A stretch of DNA of 64,000 bases from Datura wrightii (lineage: Eukaryota; Streptophyta; Magnoliopsida; Solanales; Solanaceae), in the NCBI GenBank assembly GCA_035772735.1, contig JASDFA010000016.1:172489001-172553000 (forward strand), in the 5' to 3' direction. Of the stretch, positions 35,422 through 45,249 are shown piece by piece. A program made the position numbers and the translations under genes. The notes under the pieces were generated by a model. The model ran no database searches, was not told the origin of the DNA, and saw only the letters and a program-made list of their open reading frames with translations. Position 1 is the stretch's first letter. Each line of letters opens with the position of its first letter.

Positions 35422-37319
35422 AAGCCTTGTTCGTCCTCAAACAACCTTTTACATATCATGCATATGGATACTCCCGCATAACTAATTTAGCAAGATAATT
35501 CAAGTTATGGCTATAATGATTACGTAAGATAACAAGCTACAAATAGAGCATGCATGGTTTGATCATTGAAATGAAGTACAACTATGTTAAGACTTCTTAA
35601 CCTCAAGAATCGACTCTCAATCTTAGCAAACTCATGCAAATAAACTAATTAAGAAATCCCACATGAATTATATCCTTCATTCAACATGTGCCCCTCACGG
35701 AAAGAGAGTTACCCAATCACACGCAAAAACAATTTTTTTAATCACAACATGTGTGGGTACATGAATAGAATTACGCTCACTCTCACAAAGAATTCACATG
35801 CATCATGTAATGACCCATAAGCTTGCCCTTAGTGTTTTATTCCACTAATTTAAGGATGTGTGAATGTAAGATCAAGTAGGACTTAATGGGTTGTAATGTA
35901 ACTCAGGTGCGGGTAGATACTATTATGGCCAGTAATAGTGACTATCTTTCCTAAGCGCTTTTAATACATCACGCCCTCCTTACGAACTTCCCTTCCCTTA
36001 CTTCACCTTTTTCCTCTTTTCAGCTTTCTTTTTCCTCTTATGTTCCCCCTTTCTTTAGGCACTTTTAGCTTATTAGTAAGGAGCTCTATAAATAATTTTA
36101 CATTAATTTGTTTTCTTACTCCTTACTAATAATCAACCATTTTCACACAAGTGATAAGTGCACCTTTGTCCTTTTCTCACTTCTACAACTTGCTACTTTT
36201 CCTTTCTTTTCATTTTTCTCACTCCTTTACTCCTTCAGATTTTTTCCACTCAAGCGCTTCAGAGTTTTGGATCAAATTCAAGGCTAATGAAAGAAAAAGG
36301 CTTAAGCTTATGTTGCAGCTGTCAAAGAATAGGCTTAAGGCTCAATGGGGCGAACTAGGATTAATTTTTCAAGGTAGGTAAAATGAGGGATAAAAATTTG
36401 GTTCATTCAAAGAAATGCCTAAATCATCTCCTACAATTCACATCCTTCATTTCGTTTTATAAACACACCAGGCAAGTTCTAGACAATCCACAATAGCACA
36501 AAATACTCAAAAACCTTATACTCATGGCACATGCTCAATTCAAGACACATTCAGCAGACTCTTACTCAGCTAATCACAAGAATTCAGAATTAAGCTTCAA
36601 TCATATTGAGTCAAATTCAAGAGCCTAAGTGTCTCACACAAAGTTATACTGTTGCATGCTTCAACACTGAACACACTTGCATCTTGCCATCACGTATAGC
36701 ACATAACAAGAACATCAAGCACCAATTAGTTATGGTCTCAAAAACCCAACACCTACCGACTAATTTTCCTCAAGACGGTCGTCATCCATCCATCGTCGAA
36801 AACAATCCCTAACTATGACTAAAAACACTATATACAGACAAAGGAAAGAAAAAGAAAAATTTTATTCTTTGGTTCAAATACCCCCCGTCGGAAAAGAACC
36901 GAAAAGAAAAACCAACGGGTGATGAAGTCATGCTTGACTCATAAAACACTTTCCAAAATTCTTCTCACAAGCATTACACTCACCAAAAATCGTTAAGCAC
37001 AAAAGAAATTGAAATTTTCTTGAAATTTCCCTCACCCCACACTTAATTCATGCTATGTCCTCATAGCATCAAATTAACATTTAAAGGATGAGAAATACTC
37101 CCTGAGCCTCTATGCCAAGCTAAAAGCATGCTTTCCTTTCAAGTTTTCAGAGGTGGGTGTGCGACCCCACACTTCTTCTATTCCATGCTCTTTAGCTTCC
37201 ACCTTCTCGGTACTCAGACTTCCCTCCATCTGTGCTTAACTTTCCACCAAAAACACAAACAAAATAAACATAACAAAATCAACACAAAATCAAAATTACA
37301 AAATTGTACCTGAGGTACC
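35422..37319 (-). other. Element F 3' non-coding region
   Basis: Almost 2 kb between the protease end and the polypurine tract has no credible gene and no RT or integrase similarity. It aligns with 59889-61735 in H and 45236-47083 in G. Internal copies of the polypurine word lie at 37035-37044 and 37165-37174 on the minus strand, and a conserved stem-loop at 36888-36902. A further conserved block lies at about 36765-36800 (minus strand GATGGATGACGACCGTC). Confidence 0.75.
36888..36902 (-). other. Conserved stem-loop, element F copy
   Basis: The minus strand reads TCGG-TTCTTTT-CCGA. The same stem-loop occurs in H (60285-60299), and a 5-pair version occurs in G (45621-45636). Confidence 0.6.
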
Positions 37320-37368
37320 CTTAGGTTGCCTCCCAAGCAGCGCCTTATTTTACGTCATGGCCCGACGT
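37320..37368 (-). other. Conserved double stem-loop after the protease stop, element F copy
   Basis: On the minus strand, ACGTC-GGGCCAT-GACGT (37368-37352) is followed by CTTGGG-AGGCAA-CCTAAG (37337-37320). It lies within about 40 bases of the end of the protease ORF. Copies lie at the same place in G and H with paired changes in the second stem. Confidence 0.7.
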
Positions 37369-37377
37369 GGACTGTCC

Positions 37378-38609
37378 TTTTCAGGACATCCTCATACCTG
37401 GGTTCTCTTTTGAGAACCATCTCCTTTTCTTTTGCTGTTTAGAGGAAACAGCCTCCACTCTGTTCCTCTCGTTCTCCAACTTCTTCTCAATTTGAAGTCC
37501 TCTATCAGACTCGGGCTGAACACTTGACCTTGCCTTTGGCCGTGCACCTGTGGAATCCTCCACCCCACACTCATCCTCTGCCAACACACTAACCTGACAA
37601 AGGTTAGTGTAGTGTGCGGATGGGTTCATTTCTTGGTAAACGCGGAAGAGTTCTTCTTCATCTTCGACCCTCATTTTCAGGGTCCCTGCTCTCAAATCAA
37701 TCATCGGTCCACCGGTGGCCAAGAATGGCCGTCCCAATATCAAGGGTACTTGGTCATCAACTTGAAAATCTGACAATAAAATCAGCAGGTATAATGAACT
37801 TACCTACTTTGATGAGAAGGTCCTCTATTATTCCATCAGGTGTCACTCGCGACTTGTCAGCCAGCTGCAGCATCAACCTTGTCGGCCTCGGTTTTTCCAA
37901 CCCCAGGATGTTGAATAAGGATAGGGGCATTAGATTAACCGCTGCCCCTAAGTCACACAAAGCTCGTAGCACCTCAGCTTTACCAATTTGTATGGGGAGG
38001 GTAAAACTCCCTGGGTCTTTGAGCTTCTTTGGCATTTTGCTCAATACCCTGTGACTGCACTCCTCAGTCAGTGCTACAGTCTGGACATCCACCAATCTAA
38101 CTTTGTTCGCCATCACGTCCTTCAAGTATTTAGCATACTTGGGCATTCCCTGCAAGACAACAATAAAAGGCAAATTTATGTGAAGTTCTTTGAAGCTCTC
38201 AACGAACTTTTTGAAGCATTCCTCCTCCTTGTTCTTTCTGAATTTCTGAGGGAATGGTGGTGGTGGTCTTTGTGCTGGCTGCAATGAAAGTTGCGCATTT
38301 TGTTGCCCAGCACTCTGATTCTCTCCCATGTTGATGGATGGTCCTAGTCTAACCAACTCCGATTGCACCTCCTATCTCAACTCTTTTGGCACTGCATCAG
38401 CTAATTACTTACCGCTTCTCAGACTGATGGAATTGATCTGTCAGGGGTTAGGATCTGTGTCGCTGGGTAATCCCCCTTGTGATCTCAGGTTTTGAGCAGC
38501 TGTTATCTCACCCACTTGTTTTTCAAGATTTCGGGTGGCTACTTGCTGATTCATTAAGTCTGTTGCCATCCTCGCTTTATTTTCCGCTAACTGATTCTGG
38601 GTCTCCATA
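37378..38609 (-). pseudogene. Element F Athila-type protease region, frameshifted
   Basis: This is the part of the gag-protease ORF beyond the G insertion. The frame at 37757-38368 has PPPPFPQKFRKNKEEECFKK, LPFIVVLQGMPKYAKYLKD and the protease site RALCDLGAAVNLMPLSLF. After a frameshift near 37776 the frame 37381-37776 gives VPLILGRPFLATGGPMIDL and ends with RRWFSKENPGMRMS. The D-L-G-A site is normal for Athila-type proteases. Stops also occur between 38368 and 38609. Confidence 0.85.
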
Positions 38610-38614
38610 ATTTT
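38610..38614. repeat. Target site duplication of element G, left copy (ATTTT)
   Basis: ATTTT precedes the G LTR and recurs at 48505-48509. Confidence 0.9.
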
Positions 38615-38957
38615 TGATCTTGGGCAGATTTATATGCCCAAGTGATACTCAAACGTATCATTTTTACCTTGTTTGCTGTGCAATGTGTATATAATATCAT
38701 GTAATTGGTAATAAAATGCGAATTTATACTAACCAACATGATTAGCATGTGTTTTGCAGGTAAATGTGATTTTTAGGAGCTAAAATGCATGTTGGAACTA
38801 TGTCGGAGTTGGACTTGGATGCGAGCGTGGAAAAGACCTTGAAATGCATATTTTATAGGGGCTCCGCGATGGAGCCGTGCCACGCTACCATCGCGGTAGC
38901 ACACTGCCTGAGCAAGGATTAAAATGGCAATTTCCAGTGTGCCTGCGCGTCAGCTCG

Positions 38958-39092
38958 GTGGCACGGAGATAGGCCTCCGCGATGGCCTCCGTGCCACGTT
39001 GAGGTTAATTTTCCGGACCCTGGAAATTCCAGTGAAGGTCCGCGTCCACGCCGTGTCACGGAGGCAGTGCTCCGCCTTGGCCTCCGTGACAC
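38958..39092. repeat. U3 inverted repeats of element G
   Basis: Two perfect inverted repeats lie here: GTGGCACGGAG (38958-38968) with CTCCGTGCCAC (38987-38997), and GTGTCACGGAGG (39053-39064) with CCTCCGTGACAC (39081-39092). A smaller one, GCTACC/GGTAGC, lies at about 38884-38900. Confidence 0.9.
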
Positions 39093-39126
39093 ATTGCTTG
39101 TTATTCCGGGAAAAATTTCCCACTAG

Positions 39127-39134
39127 TATAAATA
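39127..39134 (+). promoter_or_regulatory. TATA box in element G 5' LTR
   Basis: TATAAATA lies 35 bases downstream of the last U3 hairpin, in CTAGTATAAATAGCACAC. Transcription of the element probably starts 25-35 bases further on. Confidence 0.75.
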
Positions 39135-40072
39135 GCACACTTAGGTTTATTTTAATGAGAGTTTTTTAGTTTTTAGACTGAGTTCAGAAGTGGAGAGCAG
39201 GAACGTGGGTTAGTAGCAGTTGAAGATTGAAAAAGCTAAGGGATTTCTTCTCTTCCTTTCTTCTTTCTATCAATTGTACGTATGATTTACACTCATTTTA
39301 GGATGATCAATCCAAGAATGAGTAGCTAATTCTCTTCCCTGCTGAGGTTTTGAACATGTGTAATGAATTCTGATTTTAATTGATATGGTTTCTTCTTCTT
39401 CTTTAATGTTGTTCTATTAATTCTTGTTTTTACTGCATTAGTGATTGGCCAACATTAATGTACATCTAAAAAGTCCAATTTCACTCGAAAGAGCAAGAAA
39501 TTGGAAAGTTGTGAATTAATAGGGTATTGTTCTTAACTTGATTTGGGAAAATTGGGTTTTGATGTGCTTTCCTGATAGAAATATACTTGAAAGCCGTATT
39601 AGTCAATTTAGGAACCGGAATTGTAGTGCTAGGTCATAAATTGCATTTGATCACAGAAATGTAGACGGATGGTTTATGATTCTAAAGTGAAATTAAATAC
39701 GAGAGTTTTAATTTCTAGGCAAATGTTCTTGGCTAGCAACATGAAGAAGAGATTAACCAAATTATCATGATTAGCAAGTCATTGCTTGTTCTTAACCTTG
39801 GCATGTTCATATCCATTGTCTGAATTCACAAGTAAATAGTCGTTATTAGTTGTAGTAATATAGTTTAGAAACCAAAAAACTCAAGTAACTCTTGGTTACA
39901 TTGTTGTTAGCATAATTAGAAGTGAAATAGGAATATAGTAAACTAGGCAATTTTTACATATCTTAAGCCTCCTTGGATCGATACTTGGCTACTTAGCCAC
40001 TTTATTACTTGTTTGACCACGTGCACTTGCGTGTCGGTTTTTAACCGTAGCAACAAACCGCGAACAAGTTTT

Positions 40073-40090
40073 TGGCGCCGTTGCTGGGGA
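40073..40090 (+). other. Element G primer binding site (tRNA-Asp type)
   Basis: TGGCGCCGTTGCTGGGGA is complementary to the 3' end of plant tRNA-Asp with one mismatch. It lies six bases after the LTR. Confidence 0.85.
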
Positions 40091-40211
40091 GGCTAGGCGA
40101 TTTGTAAAATTGTGTTTAGTGTAAATTTACTGTATTTGTATTTTTATTTTCTTAAGTGTTAACAACTTGGTCTTAGCCTGTATTTTGCAGATTTTGTTTC
40201 TGTGAACACTG

Positions 40212-41276
40212 GCAAGGGACAAAGAGCTGGTGGAATCTTACTTAGAGCCTGAACGTGAATTTCATAGTCAACGTAGAGAAGCTCTTCGAAAGAAGCTGCA
40301 GTTGCTTAAACAGTCTATGATGGAGCAACCAAATCCACCCGTTGTGCGGGCAGTTTTAGTGCCCGATGAAGCAGCAGCAAGGCCGGTTCGCGAGGTGGCA
40401 ATCCCACACGCTAATAATGTACATTCTAGCATCCGCAAACCAGAGCCTGGAGGGAGGTTTGAATTAAAGCAGAATATGGTGCAACTTTTGCACACAAGCG
40501 GGCAATTTACCGGTCTCCCTCACGAAGATCCACAACAACATCTCCAAAACTTTTTGGAGTTAAGTGACACTTATATACCCACTGGAGTGTCACCTGATTA
40601 TGTTCGACTCACCTTATTTCCATTTTCCTTACTTGGTGAAGCCAAAAGGTGGTTAAAAGCTGAACCACCCAATTCTATATCAACGTGGGATGATCTTGCA
40701 CGGAAGTTTCTTATCAGATTTTTCCCTTCTGGTAAAACAGCCAGACTTAGGAGTCAAATCCTAAGTTTTAAACAAAGGGAAGGGGAAAATCTATATCAAG
40801 CCTGGGAAAGATTCAAATCCATGTTGCGGGACTGTCCTCACCATCATCAGTCCAATGAGGTGTTGGTACACATGTTTATTGAGGGTTTGGAACCCCACAC
40901 TAAAATTCTATTAGATTCAGCAGCTGGAGGGCAAGCGCTGGAGAAGACATATGAGGAGCTGTACACTTTGCTCAACCGAATTTCACGAGGCAATCCAGAA
41001 TGGAATGCAGATTCTTCAAGGGGTGGAGCAAGGAAAGCAGCGGGAGTGCTTGAAGTGGATGGATTCACAGCTATCGCTGCACAGATAGTTGCTTTGCAAA
41101 ATCAGCTAAACACTCACTTCAGCAATATAAATTTGAACCAGCCTTCAGCTTCAGTCAATGCAGTTCAACAGATGTGGTGTGAAGTGTGTGGTAGTAGTGA
41201 GCATTCAGCTGAATGCTGTGGTGCAAATCCTGATTCTGTTAACTTTGTGGGCAATGCACAGAGAAATCAGCAGTAG
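40212..41276 (+). pseudogene. Element G gag, ended by an in-frame TAG
   Basis: Similarity to F gag starts at 40212 (ARDKELVE), but the ATG of F is CTG here, so the start is uncertain. The frame is open from there. The N-terminal part is charged and coiled (HSQRREALRKKLQLLKQSMM). The capsid domain covers about residues 75-215 with FELKQNMVQLLHTSGQFTG, LFPFSLLGEAKRWLKAEPPN and LARKFLIRFFPSGKT. A CCHC zinc knuckle, CEVCGSSEHSAECC, is intact. A TAG at 41274-41276 interrupts a frame that stays open for another 441 codons. Confidence 0.9.
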
Positions 41277-42602
41277 TTTGGTAGTGGCTACAACTCAAAT
41301 TGGAGGAACCATCCGAATTTTTCGTGGGGTAGCAACAATCAACAAGGCCAAAGTTCAGGGCAGGGTATGCACAGAAACCAAGGAGGGCAACAAAATTATC
41401 AAGCTCAATTCAGAAATCATAGTGCCCCTCCTCCACCATCATCACCGACTATTGAGGAGATGTTCAAAACCATGATCGCTAATCAGGCACAATTGCAGGC
41501 TGACTATGTCAAATTGGCAGCCGAAGTGAAGAACAATCAATTGGCGACCAAGGCTCTTGAATATCAGTTTGGGCAGTTTGCTAGTGCCCAAAATACTAGA
41601 CCCAGAGGAGGACTACCTAGCGACATCGATCCTAATCCAAAGCAGGTAAATGCAGTGACCACGAGGAGTGGTTTACAGTTGAAGGAGGTGGAACCGGAAA
41701 GACTGCCTCAAAAGTCAGGAGCAGCAGATGTTGAGGGAGAGCAAACCTCGGATAAGGGGAAGACTAAAGAAGCTGAACCAGAAAGGCCTCCACCCCCGTT
41801 CCCTCAACGACTCAATAAACACAAGGAGGAGGCGTGTTTCCAGAAATTCATGGAGGTACTTAAACAGGTACATGTTAACTTACCTCTTGTTGATGTCTTG
41901 CAGGGAGTGCCAAAATATGCGAAGTATATTAAAGACATTGTGGCTAACAAAAGTCGTTTGACTGAGTATGCCACGGTAGCTTTAACGGAGGAATGCACTT
42001 CCCGTATTCAGAATAGGTTGCCCACAAAACTGAAAGACCCTGGAAGTTTCACTATCCAGCTTACTATTGGGCAAAGTATCCGAGCTCGTGGATTATGCTA
42101 CTTGGGGGCAAGCATAAATCTGATGCCATCTTCGGTATTCAGAAAGTTAGGTCTAGGGAGTCCTAGACCTACAACGGTAATCTTGCAGCTAGCAGACAGG
42201 TCTTTAGCTAAGCCGGATGGCATTGTTGAGGATGTGTTAGTGCAAGTAGGCTCCCTCATTTTTCCGGTCGATTTTATTGTTCTGCACTTTGAACCAGATG
42301 CTGAAGTCCCATTTATTTTGGGACGACCCTTTTTGGCAACCGGAAAAGCATTAATTGATGTAGTTGCGGGTCAACTCACGATGCGAGCACATGACAAGGT
42401 CGAAGTGTTCGACGTGTACAAGGTACCTAAGCTCCCGACTGTTTATAAGGAACTCTCGGTGATCAATGTGATTGATCATGGGAATGCTAATGGAATGAGT
42501 GATTCTCGAGAATTACTAGGAAGGCCACCGGATAAGGTTGAGAACTACTGGGGGGATGACCATGATCGGGACAAATCGTCCATCTCCCTAGTAGATAAAT
42601 GA
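41277..42602 (+). pseudogene. Element G protease region, catalytic Asp replaced
   Basis: It is in frame with gag beyond the TAG. In order: a Q/N-rich linker, the helix IEEMFKTMIANQAQLQADYV, GGLPSDIDPNPKQVNAVTTR (a hallmark of Athila gag-pol), PPPPFPQRLNKHKEEACFQK, and the protease. The site reads RGLCYLGASINLMPSS, where F and H have Asp at the Tyr position, so the enzyme should be inactive. VPFILGRPFLATGKALIDVV follows. The frame ends at TGA 42600-42602, with no RT after it. Confidence 0.9.
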
Positions 42603-42611
42603 GCATAAAGG

Positions 42612-42660
42612 ACGTCGAGCCGCGACGGTAAACCAGGCGCTGCACGGGAGGCAACCCGTG
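42612..42660 (+). other. Conserved double stem-loop after the protease stop, element G copy
   Basis: ACGTC-GAGCCGC-GACGG (42612-42628) is followed by a perfect CACGGG-AGGCAA-CCCGTG (42643-42660). The loop AGGCAA and spacing match F and H, while the stem bases differ in a paired way. Confidence 0.72.
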
Positions 42661-42911
42661 AAAAATATTTTCTTTCTTTCTTTTTAGTGTAAATAATTTT
42701 TATTTTTCTTTTCTTTTTCTTGACTAGGTTTAGATTTGCATTTTAGTTAGTATTTTTTATTTTAGTTAGGGAAATCTATTAATTTAACCAATTTTTATTT
42801 AGTGAGGTGATTTTCAGGTATAACGGAGGAAATATACATGGAATCGAGAAAATGAGGCGAGGTATGAAAAATTAAATTTATTGGTGAAACAGAGCACTGG
42901 CGCGTTGGCGC

Positions 42912-43048
42912 CGTGTCACGGAGGCAATGCACCGCGTTACACTCCGTGACACGTTGAAGGCAAAATCTAGATTTTTCAAAAATTTAGTAAGCCAACGCGT
43001 TGGCTCCGTGTCACGGAGGAGGGGCTCCGCGTTACCCTCCGTGACACG
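42912..43048. repeat. U3-like inverted repeats inside element G, upstream of the extra ORF
   Basis: Perfect arms CGTGTCACGGAG (42912-42923) and CTCCGTGACACG (42942-42953) are followed by CGTGTCACGGAGG (43007-43019) and CCTCCGTGACACG (43036-43048). These are the same words as in the LTR U3 islands of E, F, G and H, but here they lie in the internal region. Confidence 0.88.
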
Positions 43049-43103
43049 TTGCCCCTTAAGTGCCGGGTCACACCGGGTTTCTGGGTGACCCCCGTGTTTT
43101 CTT

Positions 43104-43112
43104 AATTTAAAA
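43104..43112 (+). promoter_or_regulatory. Possible TATA-like site for the extra ORF
   Basis: AATTTAAAA lies about 55 bases downstream of the internal hairpins, an arrangement like the LTR promoters. The following 130 bases are pyrimidine-rich (CCCTCTTCCCTCC), as in plant 5' leaders. This is a weak sequence call. Confidence 0.35.
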
Positions 43113-43247
43113 CCCCCGATTTCGCCCCTATTTTCCGCATTCCCTCTTCCCTCCGCGACCAAACACCCATTTCCCCCCTCCCCAAGCAACGTGCCACATT
43201 AATAGGCAAGGAAAAACGTCAAGTTTCTTCGGTTCTTCAATTCTAAG

Positions 43248-43959
43248 GTATGTTTTCATCGTCTATCTCAATTTTTTGGCGATTTTTGTCAAATTTGGGC
43301 ATGTAAGGTGAGATATATCATCCTAGGTAGAAATTAAACATGATGTTGAATTATTTGGTGATTGATTATGTTCGGATTGTTGTAGTTAGCGTTTGAACTT
43401 GTCGATTATGTAAATAATTCGAAATTGATTGTCGAATGGTATTCTAGGGCTTGGGTTGTTAAATTTGACTTGGGCAACTTGATAATTTGATGAAATCGAT
43501 GCCGGGGTGTGTTTGTTATTTGAGAGAAGTCGTGGTAAATATTGTGTAAATGTTCCAAGACGACTAACTCTCGAATTTTTGTGGGAAAATGCATAAAGTG
43601 TGAATTGGTTAAATTGTTTAGATTAGCTTGCATAAAAAATGTTTTTCTAGTTGTTTTTATTTTTGTTGTTGTCTTGTTGCGAAGTGCGATGGTTGAATTG
43701 TTAGCGATAGTAGGATTGGGATTAGCTGTATAAAGTCTGAGTAGTACGCTAACCGTTATGCTGTCGAAAGTTTGTTACGAACGCACTAAGCAATATGTGT
43801 ATAGTTGTTTGTGTTTGGGGTTGTGAATAGAGCTATCCTTGCTGTAATTTTGTAGATATTGTTAAGGACTAAGTGTGGGGTAAATTTTGTGTAACCCGAC
43901 CTTAGCCGAAGCTAACAAGAATTTAGCTTAACGTTGTGCTTGTTTGTGTAAATTGACAG
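43248..43959 (+). other. Candidate 5'-UTR intron of the extra ORF
   Basis: The donor CTAAG|GTATGT and acceptor AAATTGACAG|GTACA frame a 712-base, T-rich stretch between a GC-richer leader and the ORF. The ATG lies five bases after the acceptor. A copy of AAGTGTGGGG lies inside at 43871-43880. No coding frame runs through it. RNA evidence is needed to confirm splicing. Confidence 0.5.
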
Positions 43960-43964
43960 GTACA

Positions 43965-45185
43965 ATGGCTAGCAGACAAGACAAAGGCAAGGGTGCTTCT
44001 ACCTCAGGCACCGGCAGGAAAAGGATGAGACTGGGCACTGCAGTCCCAGCTGCACCTGCTGTTCCGTGCGGCCAACACCGCCGATACGGAACAAGATGGG
44101 TCACCGATGAAGGGAAGAAATGGTACGCGAAGCATAAAGAAAACAAGTACTTCCCCGAGGAACATATTGCAAGGGAACCACTCGCACAGGAGTTCCCTCG
44201 CATTGTACAGAGGATCGAAGCAGCTGGGCTCAGCTTTATTTTTCAGGAGCCCAAGGAGTGCAACCTTCACTTAGTCCGGGAATTTTATGCACACTGGAAC
44301 CCGGCCATCAGAAGCCACACTATAAAAATTGGAGGGCAGATTGTCACTCTGGAACCCCAGCAGCAGAATGCCATCGTTGGAGCACGGGACACAGACGCCC
44401 ACGTTCTCCGCCAGCTAAACATCACCCCACCGTACGCCGACATCAGACGTACGTTGTGTGGGGCTCGATCCACACCCCGATGGAGTAGACACAAGGAGAG
44501 GGGTTACCACCAGACTCTGCCCTATTCGCAGATGAACAGGGAGGCCAGAATCTGGCTAAAAATTATATGTTCGTGCTTGATCCCGGGAGTCCATATGACA
44601 GATATGACCCGGGACCGTGTCTGCTTGGTGTATGCCCTTATGAAAGGGCTTGAGATTAATGTTGGGGCGGTCATAATATCCGCCATGAAGAGAGCCAGAC
44701 TGCACCAGGGCCACAGATACGGGTTTGGCGGACTCATCACCACCTTCCTCCGAGGCCTCGACATTGAGGAAGAAGCCTTGGATTATATTCCGCAGTTGGA
44801 GCGGAGGGCCCTCGACGTGACAAAGACTAAGGCCCCCGACACTACACACGGACCGGTATTGACTTTGGGCGAGCGACATGCTCGTGACGATCAGTACATG
44901 GCCCGTATGTTCGGCATGCAGATGCTGCAGCTACGGATAGATGGGAGACCAGCCACCGAGGAAGAGTTATGGCAGTTGGAGCTGGACTACCCCTTTGGCG
45001 AGAACGCCAGAGCCTTATGTAAGGTGGGGCCAGCTTTCGTGGAGCCGACTGATGACGATGTCCCTACTGATGAGGAGACACGTCGTGAGGACTCCGATGT
45101 GGAGTTCGATGACGACGATGGAGCTGATTCAGACATGGGCGACGAGGCCGCAGCACCGGATGAAGAAGTCGAATATTTCGACTAA
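43965..45185 (+). CDS. Intact extra ORF: 'putative plant transposon protein'-like, function unknown
   Basis: This 406-aa protein starts at MASRQDKGKGASTSGTG and has no internal stop. In order: a basic, low-complexity N-terminus with GRKRMR (possible nuclear signal), a central globular region of about residues 45-330, and a very acidic tail (DVEFDDDDGADSDMGDEAAA). The central region has HLVREFYAHWNPAIRSHTIK, ARIWLKIICSCLIPGVHMTD, and VYALMKGLEINVGAVIISAM followed by GLITTFLRGLDI. This layout recalls the plant family annotated as 'putative plant transposon protein' (Pfam Transposase_32), recalled from memory. I see no RT, integrase, protease, signal peptide or membrane segment. It occupies the place where pol would be. 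An upstream in-frame TTG is possible, but the ATG fits better. Confidence 0.82.
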   Translation: MASRQDKGKGASTSGTGRKRMRLGTAVPAAPAVPCGQHRRYGTRWVTDEGKKWYAKHKENKYFPEEHIAREPLAQEFPRIVQRIEAAGLSFIFQEPKECNLHLVREFYAHWNPAIRSHTIKIGGQIVTLEPQQQNAIVGARDTDAHVLRQLNITPPYADIRRTLCGARSTPRWSRHKERGYHQTLPYSQMNREARIWLKIICSCLIPGVHMTDMTRDRVCLVYALMKGLEINVGAVIISAMKRARLHQGHRYGFGGLITTFLRGLDIEEEALDYIPQLERRALDVTKTKAPDTTHGPVLTLGERHARDDQYMARMFGMQMLQLRIDGRPATEEELWQLELDYPFGENARALCKVGPAFVEPTDDDVPTDEETRREDSDVEFDDDDGADSDMGDEAAAPDEEVEYFD

Positions 45186-45229
45186 GCAGGGAGTTTCACC
45201 ACCCAAATTTTTGTGCTTTGTATTGTTGT

Positions 45230-45249
45230 GAACACTGGGGACAGTGTTC
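45230..45249 (+). other. Perfect hairpin downstream of the extra ORF
   Basis: GAACACTG-GGGA-CAGTGTTC is an 8-base perfect inverted repeat 45 bases after the ORF stop. It is followed by TTTAAGTGTGGGG at 45252-45264, a copy of the terminal polypurine word. Similarity to the F and H backbone resumes about here. Confidence 0.75.

Larger units (their letters stand above)
38615..40066 (+). repeat. Element G 5' LTR
   Basis: It runs from TGATCTTGGG to CCGCGAACA and matches 47101-48504 nearly base for base. It holds U3 hairpins and a TATA box. The rest is non-coding. Confidence 0.94.

Noticed and set aside
38924..39169. Open frame of 81 codons repeated at 47410-47655
   Set aside because: It overlaps the U3 hairpins and TATA box of the two G LTRs; coding is unlikely.
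41274..41276. TAG after the gag zinc knuckle as a programmed readthrough site
   Set aside because: F, G and H have a TAG at different codons and each looks like CAG to TAG; no readthrough context is visible. It is kept only as a remark under the deamination finding.
43965..45185. Extra ORF of G as an envelope-like gene
   Set aside because: It has no signal peptide, no membrane segment and no envelope-type cysteines; the tail is acidic and the N-terminus basic.
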